DNA of 64,000 bases from Actinacidiphila fildesensis (GTDB lineage: Bacteria > Actinomycetota > Actinomycetes > Streptomycetales > Streptomycetaceae), in assembly GCF_042652185.1 (NCBI RefSeq), contig NZ_JBHSIX010000009.1. One strand, given 5' to 3'. The stretch's first letter is position 1, and the number at the start of each line of letters is the position of its first letter. Of this stretch, positions 25,292 to 33,685 are shown piece after piece. The notes beneath the pieces were generated by a model, which saw only the letters and a program-made list of their open reading frames with translations, did not search any database and was not told the origin of the DNA. Made by a program: the position numbers and the translations under genes.

Positions 25292-26254
25292 TTACGCGCC
25301 CTCAGAAACCTGTTCGGACAGCGGATCTGACCGGTCGTCGGAGACCGCCCGGGCGCTGCGCCCCTTGGCCAGCTCGGCGTTGAAATGCGCGCCGACGAGC
25401 AGCGCGATGTGGGACACCCACAGCCAGACCAGGAACACGACGGTCCCGGCCAGCGACCCGTACAGCCGGTTGTACGTCCCGAAGACGGAGACGTAGAGGG
25501 CGAACCCCACCGAGGAGAGCAGCCACAGCACGACGGCCAGCGCACCGCCCGGCGCCATCGCGCGCAGGGGCCGGAACCTGGCGGGTCCCGAGCGGAACAG
25601 GATCAGGACCAGAACCGTCGCCAGACACAGCAGCAGCGGCCACTTCACCACGTTCCAGCTGGTCACCGCCGCCTCGTCCATCCCCAGCACCTGTCCGGCA
25701 CGACGGGCCAGCTGACCCGTCGCCATCAGGGTGACCGCGCTGCAGACCAGCAGGGTGAGCAGCACCAGCGCGGTGATGACGATGCGCGGCGCGGTCCGCC
25801 AGGCCGGCCGGTGGTCGGTCACGCCGTACATCGAGTGCAGCGCCCGCCGGAAGACGGCGAGATAGCTGGAGGCGGACCACATCGCCGCCACCGTGCCGCT
25901 GGCCGCCAGGAACCACGCCGCCGAGTGCTCCTGTGCCATGTCCTTCATGGTGCCCGCGACGAGCTGCCGCGACTCGGCCGGCACCACCGCTGTGACCTGG
26001 GCGATGAGATCGCTGGTCGAGGCGGTCCCGGCCAGGCCGATCACCGAGACCGTCACCAGGAGGGTGGGGAACAGGGCGAGCATGGCGTAGTACGTGAGCG
26101 CCGCGGCCCGCTCGGAGGCGTCCTCGTCCCAGGCGGCGACGGCCGCGCCGCGCAGCGCCGTCAGGATCAGCCGCCGGCGTCCGGTCGCCCGGGCGACCGC
26201 CGCGGGCTCGCGGCCGGTGGGCCCCAGGGCCAGTACGGCCTGCTCGTCGATCAT
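25292..26254 (-). CDS. YihY/BrkB family inner-membrane protein
   Basis: A 320-aa YihY-type membrane protein (formerly called ribonuclease BN in error). Six hydrophobic segments are visible, and the family strings RAAALTYYAMLALFPTLLV (near 50) and GTYNRLYGSLAGTVVFLVWLW (near 265) are clear. A polar N-tail and a short C-tail are cytoplasmic. Function is not established; homologues may transport virulence factors or envelope components. The ATG at 26254 has GAGGAGC upstream. It lies 90 bases from the carboxypeptidase gene and may share its transcript. Confidence 0.88.
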   Translation of the reverse strand: MIDEQAVLALGPTGREPAAVARATGRRRLILTALRGAAVAAWDEDASERAAALTYYAMLALFPTLLVTVSVIGLAGTASTSDLIAQVTAVVPAESRQLVAGTMKDMAQEHSAAWFLAASGTVAAMWSASSYLAVFRRALHSMYGVTDHRPAWRTAPRIVITALVLLTLLVCSAVTLMATGQLARRAGQVLGMDEAAVTSWNVVKWPLLLCLATVLVLILFRSGPARFRPLRAMAPGGALAVVLWLLSSVGFALYVSVFGTYNRLYGSLAGTVVFLVWLWVSHIALLVGAHFNAELAKGRSARAVSDDRSDPLSEQVSEGA

Positions 26255-26540
26255 TCCGGCTCCTCGGTGGAACGGTGTGCAGCGGATGCTGCCCGGTGGA
26301 ACGGTGCCCGTCGAGACGGTGCTCGCTGAACGGTACGGAGTCGGCGGTGTGCCGGTCTGCCGGTCGGATACCCGGGAACGGCCGGTCCAGCCCGACCCGG
26401 AGCCGGACACGGTTGCCGGGCATCCGGCGGTTGAAGGGCCGAATGCGGGCAAGACGCAGGGATGACCGATCAGTTGTGGACATCGTGTGAACCTCCGGTG
26501 TGCTCGGGAGGCTCAAAAAAGCTTGGGAAAGGAAGTCCGG
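26255..26540. other. Intergenic region upstream of YihY, no gene
   Basis: About 290 bases between divergent genes. The segment CGGTGGAACGGTG occurs twice (near 26265 and 26298) on the YihY side. Otherwise I see no clear promoter consensus, hairpin or coding potential. Confidence 0.4.
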
Positions 26541-26726
26541 ATGCTCGCCATCGCCGCGGCCGTCGTCTTCGCGGTCGCCTTCATCATCAACGCGACCGAA
26601 ACCTCGACGGACATCGTATTCGCACCCGGTAGCCTCCAGCTCGTGGGGCTCGTGCTGGTCGCCCTCCACCTGGCGGGACTCGGCTCCGGATGGTCCGTCC
26701 CCAGCCGCCGCCGGCGCCGCCGCTGA
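26541..26726 (+). CDS. Small two-helix membrane protein
   Basis: A 61-aa protein with hydrophobic helices at about 2-17 and 30-46 and a basic C-terminal tail ending in RRRRRR. The ATG at 26541 has AAAGGAAG upstream; the in-frame start upstream adds a polar segment. Streptomycetes carry several such small hydrophobic proteins of unknown role, and the flanking genes of this one are also envelope-linked. I infer a cytoplasmic-side basic tail by the positive-inside rule. Confidence 0.65.
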   Translation: MLAIAAAVVFAVAFIINATETSTDIVFAPGSLQLVGLVLVALHLAGLGSGWSVPSRRRRRR

Positions 26727-26874
26727 CCGCGGACGCCGCGGGCGGACGGGCGGAGAAAGCCGCGGACGGATGTCCGGGGAACACTGAGGTGGCCACCGGC
26801 GAGTGGCGCGGCCGGAGCGGGTACAAGACTCCGGACGGGCGCCCGCCGGGCCGGCCCGCCGACTGGAGGACCGG

Positions 26875-27240
26875 ATGAGCGACACCACCCTGGTATGGAC
26901 CCTGGCGGCACTGGCCGTCGTGGTCATGCTGGTCATCGCCGTACGGCTGGCCGTGCGCCTGGTCCGGGTACGCCGGCTGCTGGTGGCCGCCCATGTTCCG
27001 CTGACCGGGAAGGCGATGTTCTGGGGAGCCATCGCCTATCTCGTCTGCCCGGTCGATCTGCTGCCCGACCCGATCCTGATCGACGACATCGGCGTGCTGT
27101 GGCTGGCCGTGCGCGCCCTGGAGAGCGCGGCCCGCCGGGCGGGCATCGGCCCGGGCGAGCCGGACGGCGACCGCCCGGCGGCTCCCGCCACGCATGGAAC
27201 ACCGCCGCTGGGGCAGAGGGCGAAGAGAACGAGCACGTGA
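26875..27240 (+). CDS. YkvA/DUF1232 family membrane protein
   Basis: A 121-aa protein with an N-terminal membrane helix (about 8-25) and the DUF1232 core KAMFWGAIAYLVCPVDLLPDP (about 45-66), whose PxDLxPD string is the family mark, then IDDIGVLWLAVRAL. The C-terminus is polar. Family function is unknown. The ATG at 26875 has GGAGG upstream at good spacing. The RsbW-like gene follows 28 bases after the stop, so the two may be co-transcribed. Confidence 0.82.
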   Translation: MSDTTLVWTLAALAVVVMLVIAVRLAVRLVRVRRLLVAAHVPLTGKAMFWGAIAYLVCPVDLLPDPILIDDIGVLWLAVRALESAARRAGIGPGEPDGDRPAAPATHGTPPLGQRAKRTST

Positions 27241-27268
27241 CCGGCGAGGCAGAAGGGGCTCACCCCAC

Positions 27269-27700
27269 ATGCTGGATGTACTCACCACCGTGACGGAGCC
27301 TCTGCGGCGATCGGTCCGCTACTCGGGCAGAGACGGCAGCATCGCGGCCGCCCGCGACACGGCCGCCGCGTTCCTCGACGACCTCGCCCCGGACCGCGCC
27401 GCCCCCGTGCCCGGTGAGCGTGCCGAGGAGATCCTGCTGGTCGTGAGCGAGCTGGTGACCAACGCCGGACGCTACGCCCCCGGGCCGTACGAGATGGAGC
27501 TGAGCTACTGCGGCGGCGCCGTCGAGATCACGGTCTGGGACACCAGCTCCCAGCTGCCCCGGCGGTTCGAGCCCGACCCGCTGCGGATCGGCGGTCACGG
27601 GATGGAGATCGTCCGCCGGCTGTGCCGGCAGGTCACCGCCGAGCGCGTCCACGGCGGCAAGCGCGTCACCGCCCGCCTGGACGTGGACCGGCCGGCCTGA
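27269..27700 (+). CDS. RsbW-like ATP-binding serine kinase / anti-sigma factor
   Basis: A 143-aa stand-alone HATPase_c domain of the RsbW/SpoIIAB type, which in actinomycetes bind and phosphorylate anti-anti-sigma proteins or hold sigma factors. The N-box is ELVTNAGRYAPG (near 66-77), the G1 box TVWDTSSQLP (near 95) and the G2 box GGHGMEIVRRLC (near 114). No partner sigma or anti-anti-sigma gene is adjacent, so it is an orphan here. The ATG at 27269 has AGGGG upstream. A perfect 12-bp hairpin terminator follows. Confidence 0.87.
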   Translation: MLDVLTTVTEPLRRSVRYSGRDGSIAAARDTAAAFLDDLAPDRAAPVPGERAEEILLVVSELVTNAGRYAPGPYEMELSYCGGAVEITVWDTSSQLPRRFEPDPLRIGGHGMEIVRRLCRQVTAERVHGGKRVTARLDVDRPA

Positions 27701-27718
27701 AGTGACGTGACGCGCGGA

Positions 27719-27754
27719 GGCCCGGCCGGCGTGGTGCTGGTTGCCGGCCGGGCC
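27719..27754. terminator. Bidirectional hairpin terminator
   Basis: Perfect 12-bp inverted repeat GGCCCGGCCGGC / GCCGGCCGGGCC with a 12-base loop, between the convergent RsbW-like and glucanase genes. Confidence 0.85.
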
Positions 27755-27767
27755 GGTGGAGCGGGGA

Positions 27768-30647
27768 TCAGGACGCGTACACCTCGAACTCGGAGAGCTG
27801 GCCCGCGGGCCAGCCGGTGTTCGCCGTGAACGTCAGCCGCAGATAGCGGGTGGTGGTTCCGGCGGGCAGCGTGATGCTCGCGCTGTTGCCGCTCGCCGGG
27901 TTGAAGGTGTAGCCCGCGGGGCCCTTGAGGGTGCTCCACGAGGAGTTGTCGGCGCTGCCGAGCACGCTCAGGGTCTGCGTGCGGGTGGCCCAGGCCGACG
28001 GCGGCGGGAGCTTGAGGACGATCCGGCCGGCCGCGGTCGCAGCACCCAGGTCGACGGTCACCGACTGCGGGAAGGCGTTGCTCGCGCTCTCCCAGTAGCT
28101 GGCCGAGTTCCCGTCGTTGGCGTTGCGGGCCGCGTAGACGTCATTGCTGCTGGTGGCGCTGATGTTCTTGCCCGCGGCCAGGTTGCTGTTGGCCGGCGGG
28201 GTGGTCGGGGGAGTGGTGGGCGGAGTCGTCGGCGGCGTACCGGTGAGGCGGACCTCCAGCTCGGAGAGCTGGGCGGCCGGCCAGCCGGTGTTGGCCGAGA
28301 CGGTCACCCGGACATAGCGCACATTCGCCGTGGTGAAGCCGGCGGTGACGGTGTTCGCAGCGCCCGGGTCGAAGGCGTACGCCTTCGGCGCGGCCAGCTG
28401 GCTGAAGTTCGTTCCGTCGGCGGAGCCGAGGACCGCGATGTTCTGCGAGCGCGACTCCCAGCCCGGCGGCAGCTTGAACGTCACGCTGTCGACGCCGGTG
28501 GCCGCGCAGAGGTCGACGGTCAGCGACTGCGGGAACGCGTTGTTGTTGCTCTCCCAGTAGCTGCCGGCGTTGCCGTCGACGGCGTTCGCCGCACTGTAGC
28601 TGCCGTTGGCGCTGGTGGCGGTGACGGGCTTGCCCTGCGCGAGGTTGCCGGTGCCCGGGACGCAGGCCGGCGGGGTGGTCGGGGGAGTGGTCGGCGGCGT
28701 CGTGGGCGGGGTGGTCGGCGGGTTCGAGGGGTCCGACGGGATGCCGCCGTTGGTCCAGATCGGGGCGGGCCAGTTGCCGGTGCAGGTGGAACCGGTGTTC
28801 CAGCCCGAGTTCCCGCCGCCGTCGACGATCACGAAGCTCGGGCCGACGCAGTTGTGGATCGGGGTGGCCGCCTGGCCGATGTGCTTGGCCGTGACATTGG
28901 TGAACTTCATGGTGGCCTGCACCTGGGCCTGGATGGCATAGGTCCCGGCGCCGTCGATGTTGATGTTGGTGAAGTTGACGCCGCTGACGCCGCCCTCGAT
29001 GGTCTGGATCGCCTCGTAGGAGCTGTCCAGGATGTCGGTGTCGGTGATGTTGATGACCGCGCCGCTGATGGCCTCGTTGAGACCGTCGAACCAGATCGCG
29101 CCGACTCCGAAGTTCCAGTTGAAGTCGCTGTTGCCGGTTCTGATCAGGGTGTTGCGGGCCGCGGTGATGGTGCCCGCGACGGCGGTGCCGTTCCCGGACG
29201 TGACCCCTGGGTAGCGGTTGGCGATGTGCAGGCCGCCGCCGTTGGAGATGGTGTCCGCCATCACGTTGTCGGAGATCGTGAAGTTCTTGCCGCCGTAGGT
29301 GACGATGTTGTTCGCCAGGATCGGCAGGATCACCGTGTTGTGGGTGAAGGAGTCGCCGACGTTCGCGACCCGCTCCGGCCAGGACGCCAGCCCGTCGTCA
29401 CCGAGGTTGCGCAGGAAGGTGTTGGTGACGGTGGAGTTGGTCACCCCGGTGTGGAAGTTCACGCCGTCCGCGGTCTGGTCCAGGATGCGGCTGTTCTTGA
29501 TGGTGAAGTTGTCCATCGGGCCGTCCATCCAGGCACCGACCTTGGTGTGCTGGATCCACAGGTTGTCGACCACGGAGTTGGACATCGCGCCGCCGAGGGC
29601 GTTGACCTGGTCGTCGTCCGAGCGCTCGCGGATGTCGCCGATGATGGCGAAGTCCTTGAGGGTGACGTTCCGGCTCGGCCCGTTGGCCTCCTGCGGCCGC
29701 ACCCCGCCGGTGTAGCCGCCGCCGGGGACGTACTTGCCGTAGATGCCCGCGGCGCGGTTGCGGTTCACCGGGTCGCGCCCGCCGAGCACGCTGTACCACG
29801 GCCCCGCGCCGGCCAGGGTGACCCCGTCGACGACCACGTGGTCGTAGAGCGTGAAGTTGCCCTGCGGGATGTAGACGGTCCTGCCCTGGGCCTGGCCGGC
29901 GTTGACCGCGGCCTGGAACTTGGCGGTGGAGTCGGCGGCGCCGGTCGGGTCCGCGCCGAAGTCGGCGACCACGTCGAGCGCGCCGGCCGGCTTGGCTATC
30001 GGGGCCGCGACCTGCTCGAAGTCGGCCAGGTCGATGGTGAAGGTGGGGGAGGCGGCGGTCGAGGCCACCTGCAGCCGGATCTTCGTCCCGGCCGGCAGCG
30101 TCGAGCCGAGCAGGGTCCGGGTCTCGTCGTAGAAGTGGTGCGGGTTGGTGTCGCCCGGGTTGTTGTTGAACGGGTAGCCGCCGTAGTACCAGCTGTACTT
30201 GGAGGTCACCGGCACGCTCTTCAGCGTGGAGCCGTTGACCTTCAGGTCGATGGCCGCGTCCCGCCCGGCGCCGTTCGACGTGTCGGGCAGGCTGTAGCGG
30301 AACGACATGGCGTTCGCGGGGGCGCTCAGTGTGAACTCGACGTACTGCCCGACCGCGTTCAGCGTGACGGCCTGCCGGCCCTGCGCCTCGGACGGCAGAT
30401 TGCCGTACAGCCGGTCCGGCCCGATCACCGTGCCGTTGGTGGCGGCGTACTCCGCCTCCTGCTCCTTGAACGGCACGACCGCGCCACGGTTCGGAACATC
30501 CAGGGGCGACAGCGCGGCGACGCCCGCCGCGTGCGCGGCGGGCGCGGTGGCGAGGCCCACCCCGGTCAGCGCGGCGGCCGCGCTGACGACGAGGGAGACG
30601 ATCGCGGTGGTACTGCGCCTGAGGCGGGGACTTGGGGGTGCATGCAT
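27768..30647 (-). CDS. Secreted GH87-like glucanase with two discoidin domains
   Basis: A 959-aa secreted protein: signal peptide (cleavage near AAHA, about residue 39), a CBM6/CBM35-like sandwich (about 55-180), a right-handed beta-helix catalytic region (about 200-610), and two F5/8-type-C discoidin domains, each preceded by a Pro/Thr linker of PTTPP repeats. The helix region keeps ADFGADPTGAADSTAKFQAA and the Asp-rich DQTADGVNFHTG and RNLGDDGLASW, resembling GH87 alpha-1,3-glucanases and mycodextranases. It probably degrades fungal or other alpha-glucan. The second discoidin unit looks like a duplication of the first. The ATG at 30647 is chosen; a GTG one codon earlier is also possible. 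A long open frame on the opposite strand is a shadow. Confidence 0.85.
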   Translation of the reverse strand: MHAPPSPRLRRSTTAIVSLVVSAAAALTGVGLATAPAAHAAGVAALSPLDVPNRGAVVPFKEQEAEYAATNGTVIGPDRLYGNLPSEAQGRQAVTLNAVGQYVEFTLSAPANAMSFRYSLPDTSNGAGRDAAIDLKVNGSTLKSVPVTSKYSWYYGGYPFNNNPGDTNPHHFYDETRTLLGSTLPAGTKIRLQVASTAASPTFTIDLADFEQVAAPIAKPAGALDVVADFGADPTGAADSTAKFQAAVNAGQAQGRTVYIPQGNFTLYDHVVVDGVTLAGAGPWYSVLGGRDPVNRNRAAGIYGKYVPGGGYTGGVRPQEANGPSRNVTLKDFAIIGDIRERSDDDQVNALGGAMSNSVVDNLWIQHTKVGAWMDGPMDNFTIKNSRILDQTADGVNFHTGVTNSTVTNTFLRNLGDDGLASWPERVANVGDSFTHNTVILPILANNIVTYGGKNFTISDNVMADTISNGGGLHIANRYPGVTSGNGTAVAGTITAARNTLIRTGNSDFNWNFGVGAIWFDGLNEAISGAVINITDTDILDSSYEAIQTIEGGVSGVNFTNINIDGAGTYAIQAQVQATMKFTNVTAKHIGQAATPIHNCVGPSFVIVDGGGNSGWNTGSTCTGNWPAPIWTNGGIPSDPSNPPTTPPTTPPTTPPTTPPACVPGTGNLAQGKPVTATSANGSYSAANAVDGNAGSYWESNNNAFPQSLTVDLCAATGVDSVTFKLPPGWESRSQNIAVLGSADGTNFSQLAAPKAYAFDPGAANTVTAGFTTANVRYVRVTVSANTGWPAAQLSELEVRLTGTPPTTPPTTPPTTPPANSNLAAGKNISATSSNDVYAARNANDGNSASYWESASNAFPQSVTVDLGAATAAGRIVLKLPPPSAWATRTQTLSVLGSADNSSWSTLKGPAGYTFNPASGNSASITLPAGTTTRYLRLTFTANTGWPAGQLSEFEVYAS

Positions 30648-30917
30648 CACAGAGGCACGTCCTTGCAGGTCGAAGGTGGGGGGCGGGAGGCGCGCGTTGC
30701 GGCTGCGCTTCGGGCACGTGTCGTGGGGGTTTCGGCCGGGCGTGGGAGAGACTACGAGCACCCCTGCAGCAAGTCCATAAGTCAGCGCAATATTGCGACG
30801 ATCGATTGCAAGGAAGAGCTAGACCCATGGCACAAAAGGGCGTTGAAGGGCAGCGCGGGAGACCCGGAGGTCGGAAGCACGCGCTGCGACAGCCGTTTCC
30901 GCGGCGGTGGGGACCCG
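30648..30917. promoter_or_regulatory. Upstream region of the glucanase gene with a perfect palindrome
   Basis: This AT-richer gap contains the 12-bp perfect palindrome CGCAATATTGCG at 30786-30797, followed at 30802-30812 by ATCGATTGCAA, which repeats the TTGC element. It lies about 140 bases upstream of the glucanase start and could be the operator for a sugar-responsive repressor. No gene is apparent. Confidence 0.45.
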
Positions 30918-31430
30918 TTATCGGGTGACGAAGACCTCGATGCCGTCGAGCAGGCGGCGCAGCCCGAACTCGAAGATCGTGTCGAGGCTGATCTCCAGGT
31001 CGTGGCGCCCGGCGAGGGAGGAGTACGTGGGGAACCGGCCCGACGCCACGATGGCCTGCATCGCCGCGTCGTTGGCGTCCAGATACTGCTGGCTGGTGAT
31101 CCCGGTGGCGTGCTCGGCCTCCGCCTCGGCCTCCAGGTTCACCGCGGTGCCCCGGGCGTAGTTCACCATCGTGACCGCCACATGGATCATGTCGGCCGGA
31201 TCGAGGTGGTCCAGTGCGCGCATGGACCACTCGACGACGGCCATCGCGTTGGGCACCAGCGGTGGCCTGGTCGTCGACATCACCTGCGCCAGCCACGGGT
31301 GGCGGCGGTACATCTCCCACTGCAGCCGGGTGCCCTGCTCCAGCCGGTCCCGCCAGCCGGACGGTCCCGGCTCGGGCAGTTCGCCCCGGCCGGCCGCCTC
31401 GTCGGCCATCAGCACGACGAGCACAGCGTC
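30918..31430 (-). pseudogene. TetR regulator fragment lacking its DNA-binding domain
   Basis: This frame encodes the ligand-binding domain of an actinobacterial TetR protein (ADAVLVVLMADEAAGRGELP, then RHPWLAQVMSTTRPPLVPNA and on to DTIFEFGLRRLLDGI). The HTH that should precede it is missing: upstream of about 31430 the frame runs into the antisense of an MFS fragment. The open frame does extend to 31535, but those residues have no HTH character. I read this as the 3' part of a tetR gene left by a deletion. A non-DNA-binding product could still be made. Confidence 0.75.
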
Positions 31431-31721
31431 CGCGAGACCCTGGGCAGCGCCCAGGCGGTGGCCGCGCAGCTGCCCGGCCGGACCGGTGACGCCGTACTGG
31501 GCGCGGCGCGCGACGCGTTCGTCGGCGGACTGCACGCCGCCGCCGTCGGCGCCGCGGTGGTGTGCGCCGCGGCGGCCGTCCTCGCGCTGTACGCGCTGCG
31601 GGACGTGCCGGCCGCGTCGCCCACCACCGTGGCGGATCCGGAAGCGGGTCAGCCGCGCGGGTACACCGAGGAGAGTACGGACGGCAGCGCGTACCAGTCG
31701 GCGGTCACCAGGCTGCCGTGA
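31420..31721 (+). pseudogene. C-terminal fragment of a DHA2-type MFS transporter
   Basis: On the forward strand the frame reads SVRETLGSAQAVAAQLPG, then GDAVLGAARDAFVGGLHAAA and a hydrophobic helix ending ALYALRDVPA, which is the standard C-terminal end of 14-helix drug exporters. The preceding 400 or more residues are absent. Its 5' edge coincides with the broken edge of the divergent TetR fragment, so both were truncated by one deletion. Its 3' end overlaps the end of the phospholipase gene in antisense. Confidence 0.7.
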
Positions 31722-32698
31722 CGCGCGGCGACCTGAGCGGCCTTGGCCCTCGCCTCGGCCTCCGTCGGATGGGTGCCGTCGATGGCGGGCGCCACCTTGT
31801 TCACGTCCGTCATCACCACGATGTAGTGCCGGCTGTCGTACCAGGCGGTGTCGATCCCGCCGTCCACATAGGCGGCGGCGTCACCGTCGAAGAACACGAA
31901 CCACGGACGGAGCGTCGCGTCCGGGTAGCGGGAGGTCCGCGGGTCGGCCGCCGCGGCGCCGTGCACGGCGGGGAAGGCGGCCGCCTGGGGCAGCGTTCCG
32001 GCTGCGGCGAGGTTCCGCAGCCGGGTCGCGTACTCCTTGTCGGTCCACAGGCTGTCGAAGGGGTTGCTCTCCTCGACGGTGCCGGGTATCAGGTCGACGA
32101 GGAACTTGCCCGCCAGCGCCGCCCGCGTCGGCCAGGCGCCCGCGAGCGCCGCCGCGTCGAGGGTGCCGTGCCCGCCCACCAGGTCCGCCGGGCGGTACAG
32201 GGTGTTGCCGAGCTTGCTGCCCACCAGGGCGTCGAACTCGTCGGGGCCCAGGCCGCCCTTGTCGTTGAAGCCGTCCTTCATCTCCACCTTGAGCAGCACC
32301 GGGGCGTGTCCGGGGTGCGCGTCGCTCCACGCCTTGATGTCGGCGAGGCAGCCCTCGAAGCTCTGGTTGACCGGCTTGACGCGCAGCTGGGAGGCGTTGG
32401 CGGCGTTCTCGCAGTTGTTGTCGTTGCCGAAGGGGTTGCTGTGCGAGACCCGGAACTTCGCGCCGCCCAGCGCATTGGTCCAGACGTCCAGTTCCAGCAG
32501 CGCGGCACCGGAGTCCAGCGCGTCGGCGAAGTACGGGTACTTGGCCTTGTCGTACGCGTTGTGCACACCCACCCCGGTGCTGCCGGAGTAGGGGAGGGTG
32601 TCGGTGCCCGCCGCCTGCGATCCGGTCGGGACGAGAAGGGTCAGTGCCGCCGCCGCGGCGAGTGCCGCCGCTGCCGATGTGCGTCCGAACATGCGCAT
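31649..32698 (-). CDS. Secreted phosphatidylinositol-specific phospholipase C-like protein
   Basis: A 349-aa secreted protein with a signal peptide (cleavage near SQAAG, residue 29). The domain is of the Ca2+-dependent PI-PLC-C1 type: STGVGVHNAYDK near 45 carries the first catalytic His, LLELDVWTN near 70, and FRVSHSNPFGND near 85 the second His; LLKVEMKDGF near 138 supplies metal-binding acids. Expected reaction is cleavage of phosphoinositides or related glycerophospholipids. The ATG at 32698 starts MRMFGR; a second ATG two codons later is equally possible. Its 3' end overlaps the MFS relic. Confidence 0.88.
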   Translation of the reverse strand: MRMFGRTSAAAALAAAAALTLLVPTGSQAAGTDTLPYSGSTGVGVHNAYDKAKYPYFADALDSGAALLELDVWTNALGGAKFRVSHSNPFGNDNNCENAANASQLRVKPVNQSFEGCLADIKAWSDAHPGHAPVLLKVEMKDGFNDKGGLGPDEFDALVGSKLGNTLYRPADLVGGHGTLDAAALAGAWPTRAALAGKFLVDLIPGTVEESNPFDSLWTDKEYATRLRNLAAAGTLPQAAAFPAVHGAAAADPRTSRYPDATLRPWFVFFDGDAAAYVDGGIDTAWYDSRHYIVVMTDVNKVAPAIDGTHPTEAEARAKAAQVAARHGSLVTADWYALPSVLSSVYPRG

Positions 32699-32815
32699 GA
32701 GCCGCCTCCCATAAAGAGCAAGTGGGAAGCAGGTTAGGGGAGTTGCACTGCCACAGGGTGATCGCGGGACGACGGGAGGTGAACTACTCGGTGCCGGCGG
32801 CCAACGAGGACGCCG

Positions 32816-33676
32816 CTAACCCGTGATGTCCACGATGAAGTTGTCAAAGATGTGCGCACCCGGCCGGCCGCCGGTCTCGGTGAGAGCCTTCCGCAGTGCC
32901 GTCAGCTGACCGGTGGTCAGCTGCAGCGGTGGCTCGTCCGGCTGGTATGTGGTGCCGCGCGGATACGCGTCGCCGGGAGTGGTGGTCATCTCGATGTGGC
33001 AGCCCAGGATGTGGCTCACCGGGCGGGTGGCGCAGAAGTCGAGCAGCCGGTCGACGGTGGCGGTGAACGCGGCGGTGTCCTGGACGTAGAGCATGCCCGG
33101 GTAGAAGGAGTCGCCGGTCAGCAGCAGACCGGTGGCCCGGTCGTAGAGGACGACGGCCGCCTCCTGGTGGCCGGGGCCCGGGATCACGTCCAGGACGCGG
33201 CCGCCGCCGAGGTCCAGTTCGGCCCGGGTGTCCGGCCAGCCCGTCAGGCCGAAGAAGTCGATGACGTCCGCCAGGCCGGGTCCCACCACGGTGGTGTCCG
33301 GGCGGCCGGTGAACTGGCCGTCGGCCGCGATGTGGTCGCCGTGCCCGTGCGTGTGGGCGACCAGCAGCCCGTAGCCCGGCCGCGGATGGCGTACCAGCCA
33401 GTCGTCGATCGCCGCGTCGACCGTGCGGCGCAGCGGGAAGTACCGCTCGTCCGCGGTTGCCCCGGTGTCCAGCAGCAGGGCCCGGTCCGCGCCGAGGAAC
33501 AGGAAGACGAACGGCGCCTCGAAGTGCACCGACATGTTCTGCCGCAGGATCAGCGTGTGCTCGTCGTACGCGTGCACCTGGATCTCCGGCGCGGGGTCGT
33601 GCTTCGCCGACGGCCAGCCGGCGTGCCACCGGACGTCGAGGTCTCCCGGCCCGGCCGGCCCGCTGAAGTCGTTCAT
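32816..33676 (-). CDS. Metallo-beta-lactamase-fold hydrolase
   Basis: A 286-aa MBL-fold protein. The zinc motif HTHGHGDHIAADGQF starts near residue 110, with later ligands in GPGHQEAAVVLYD (near 167), LLLTGDSFYPG and GCHIEM (near 227). Many members hydrolyse thioesters or lactones; the substrate is unknown. There is no signal peptide. It follows the luciferase-like gene by nine bases on the same strand, so the two are probably one operon. The ATG lacks a strong ribosome site, consistent with coupling to the upstream gene. Confidence 0.87.
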   Translation of the reverse strand: MNDFSGPAGPGDLDVRWHAGWPSAKHDPAPEIQVHAYDEHTLILRQNMSVHFEAPFVFLFLGADRALLLDTGATADERYFPLRRTVDAAIDDWLVRHPRPGYGLLVAHTHGHGDHIAADGQFTGRPDTTVVGPGLADVIDFFGLTGWPDTRAELDLGGGRVLDVIPGPGHQEAAVVLYDRATGLLLTGDSFYPGMLYVQDTAAFTATVDRLLDFCATRPVSHILGCHIEMTTTPGDAYPRGTTYQPDEPPLQLTTGQLTALRKALTETGGRPGAHIFDNFIVDITG

Positions 33677-33685
33677 GGGGCGACG

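Noticed and set aside
28191..28740. Short direct repeats that at first sight suggest a CRISPR-like array
   Set aside because: They encode PTTPP linkers in the glucanase; units are 9-12 bases with no spacers.
30918..31535. A complete TetR regulator gene of 205 codons
   Set aside because: The frame is open but the first 35 or so residues are antisense to the MFS fragment and no helix-turn-helix is present.
27741..31721. A 1326-codon open frame on the forward strand across the glucanase gene
   Set aside because: It is the antisense of a clearly conserved secreted enzyme and its translation is Val/Gly/Arg-rich noise. Only its last 60-100 residues are real (MFS remnant).
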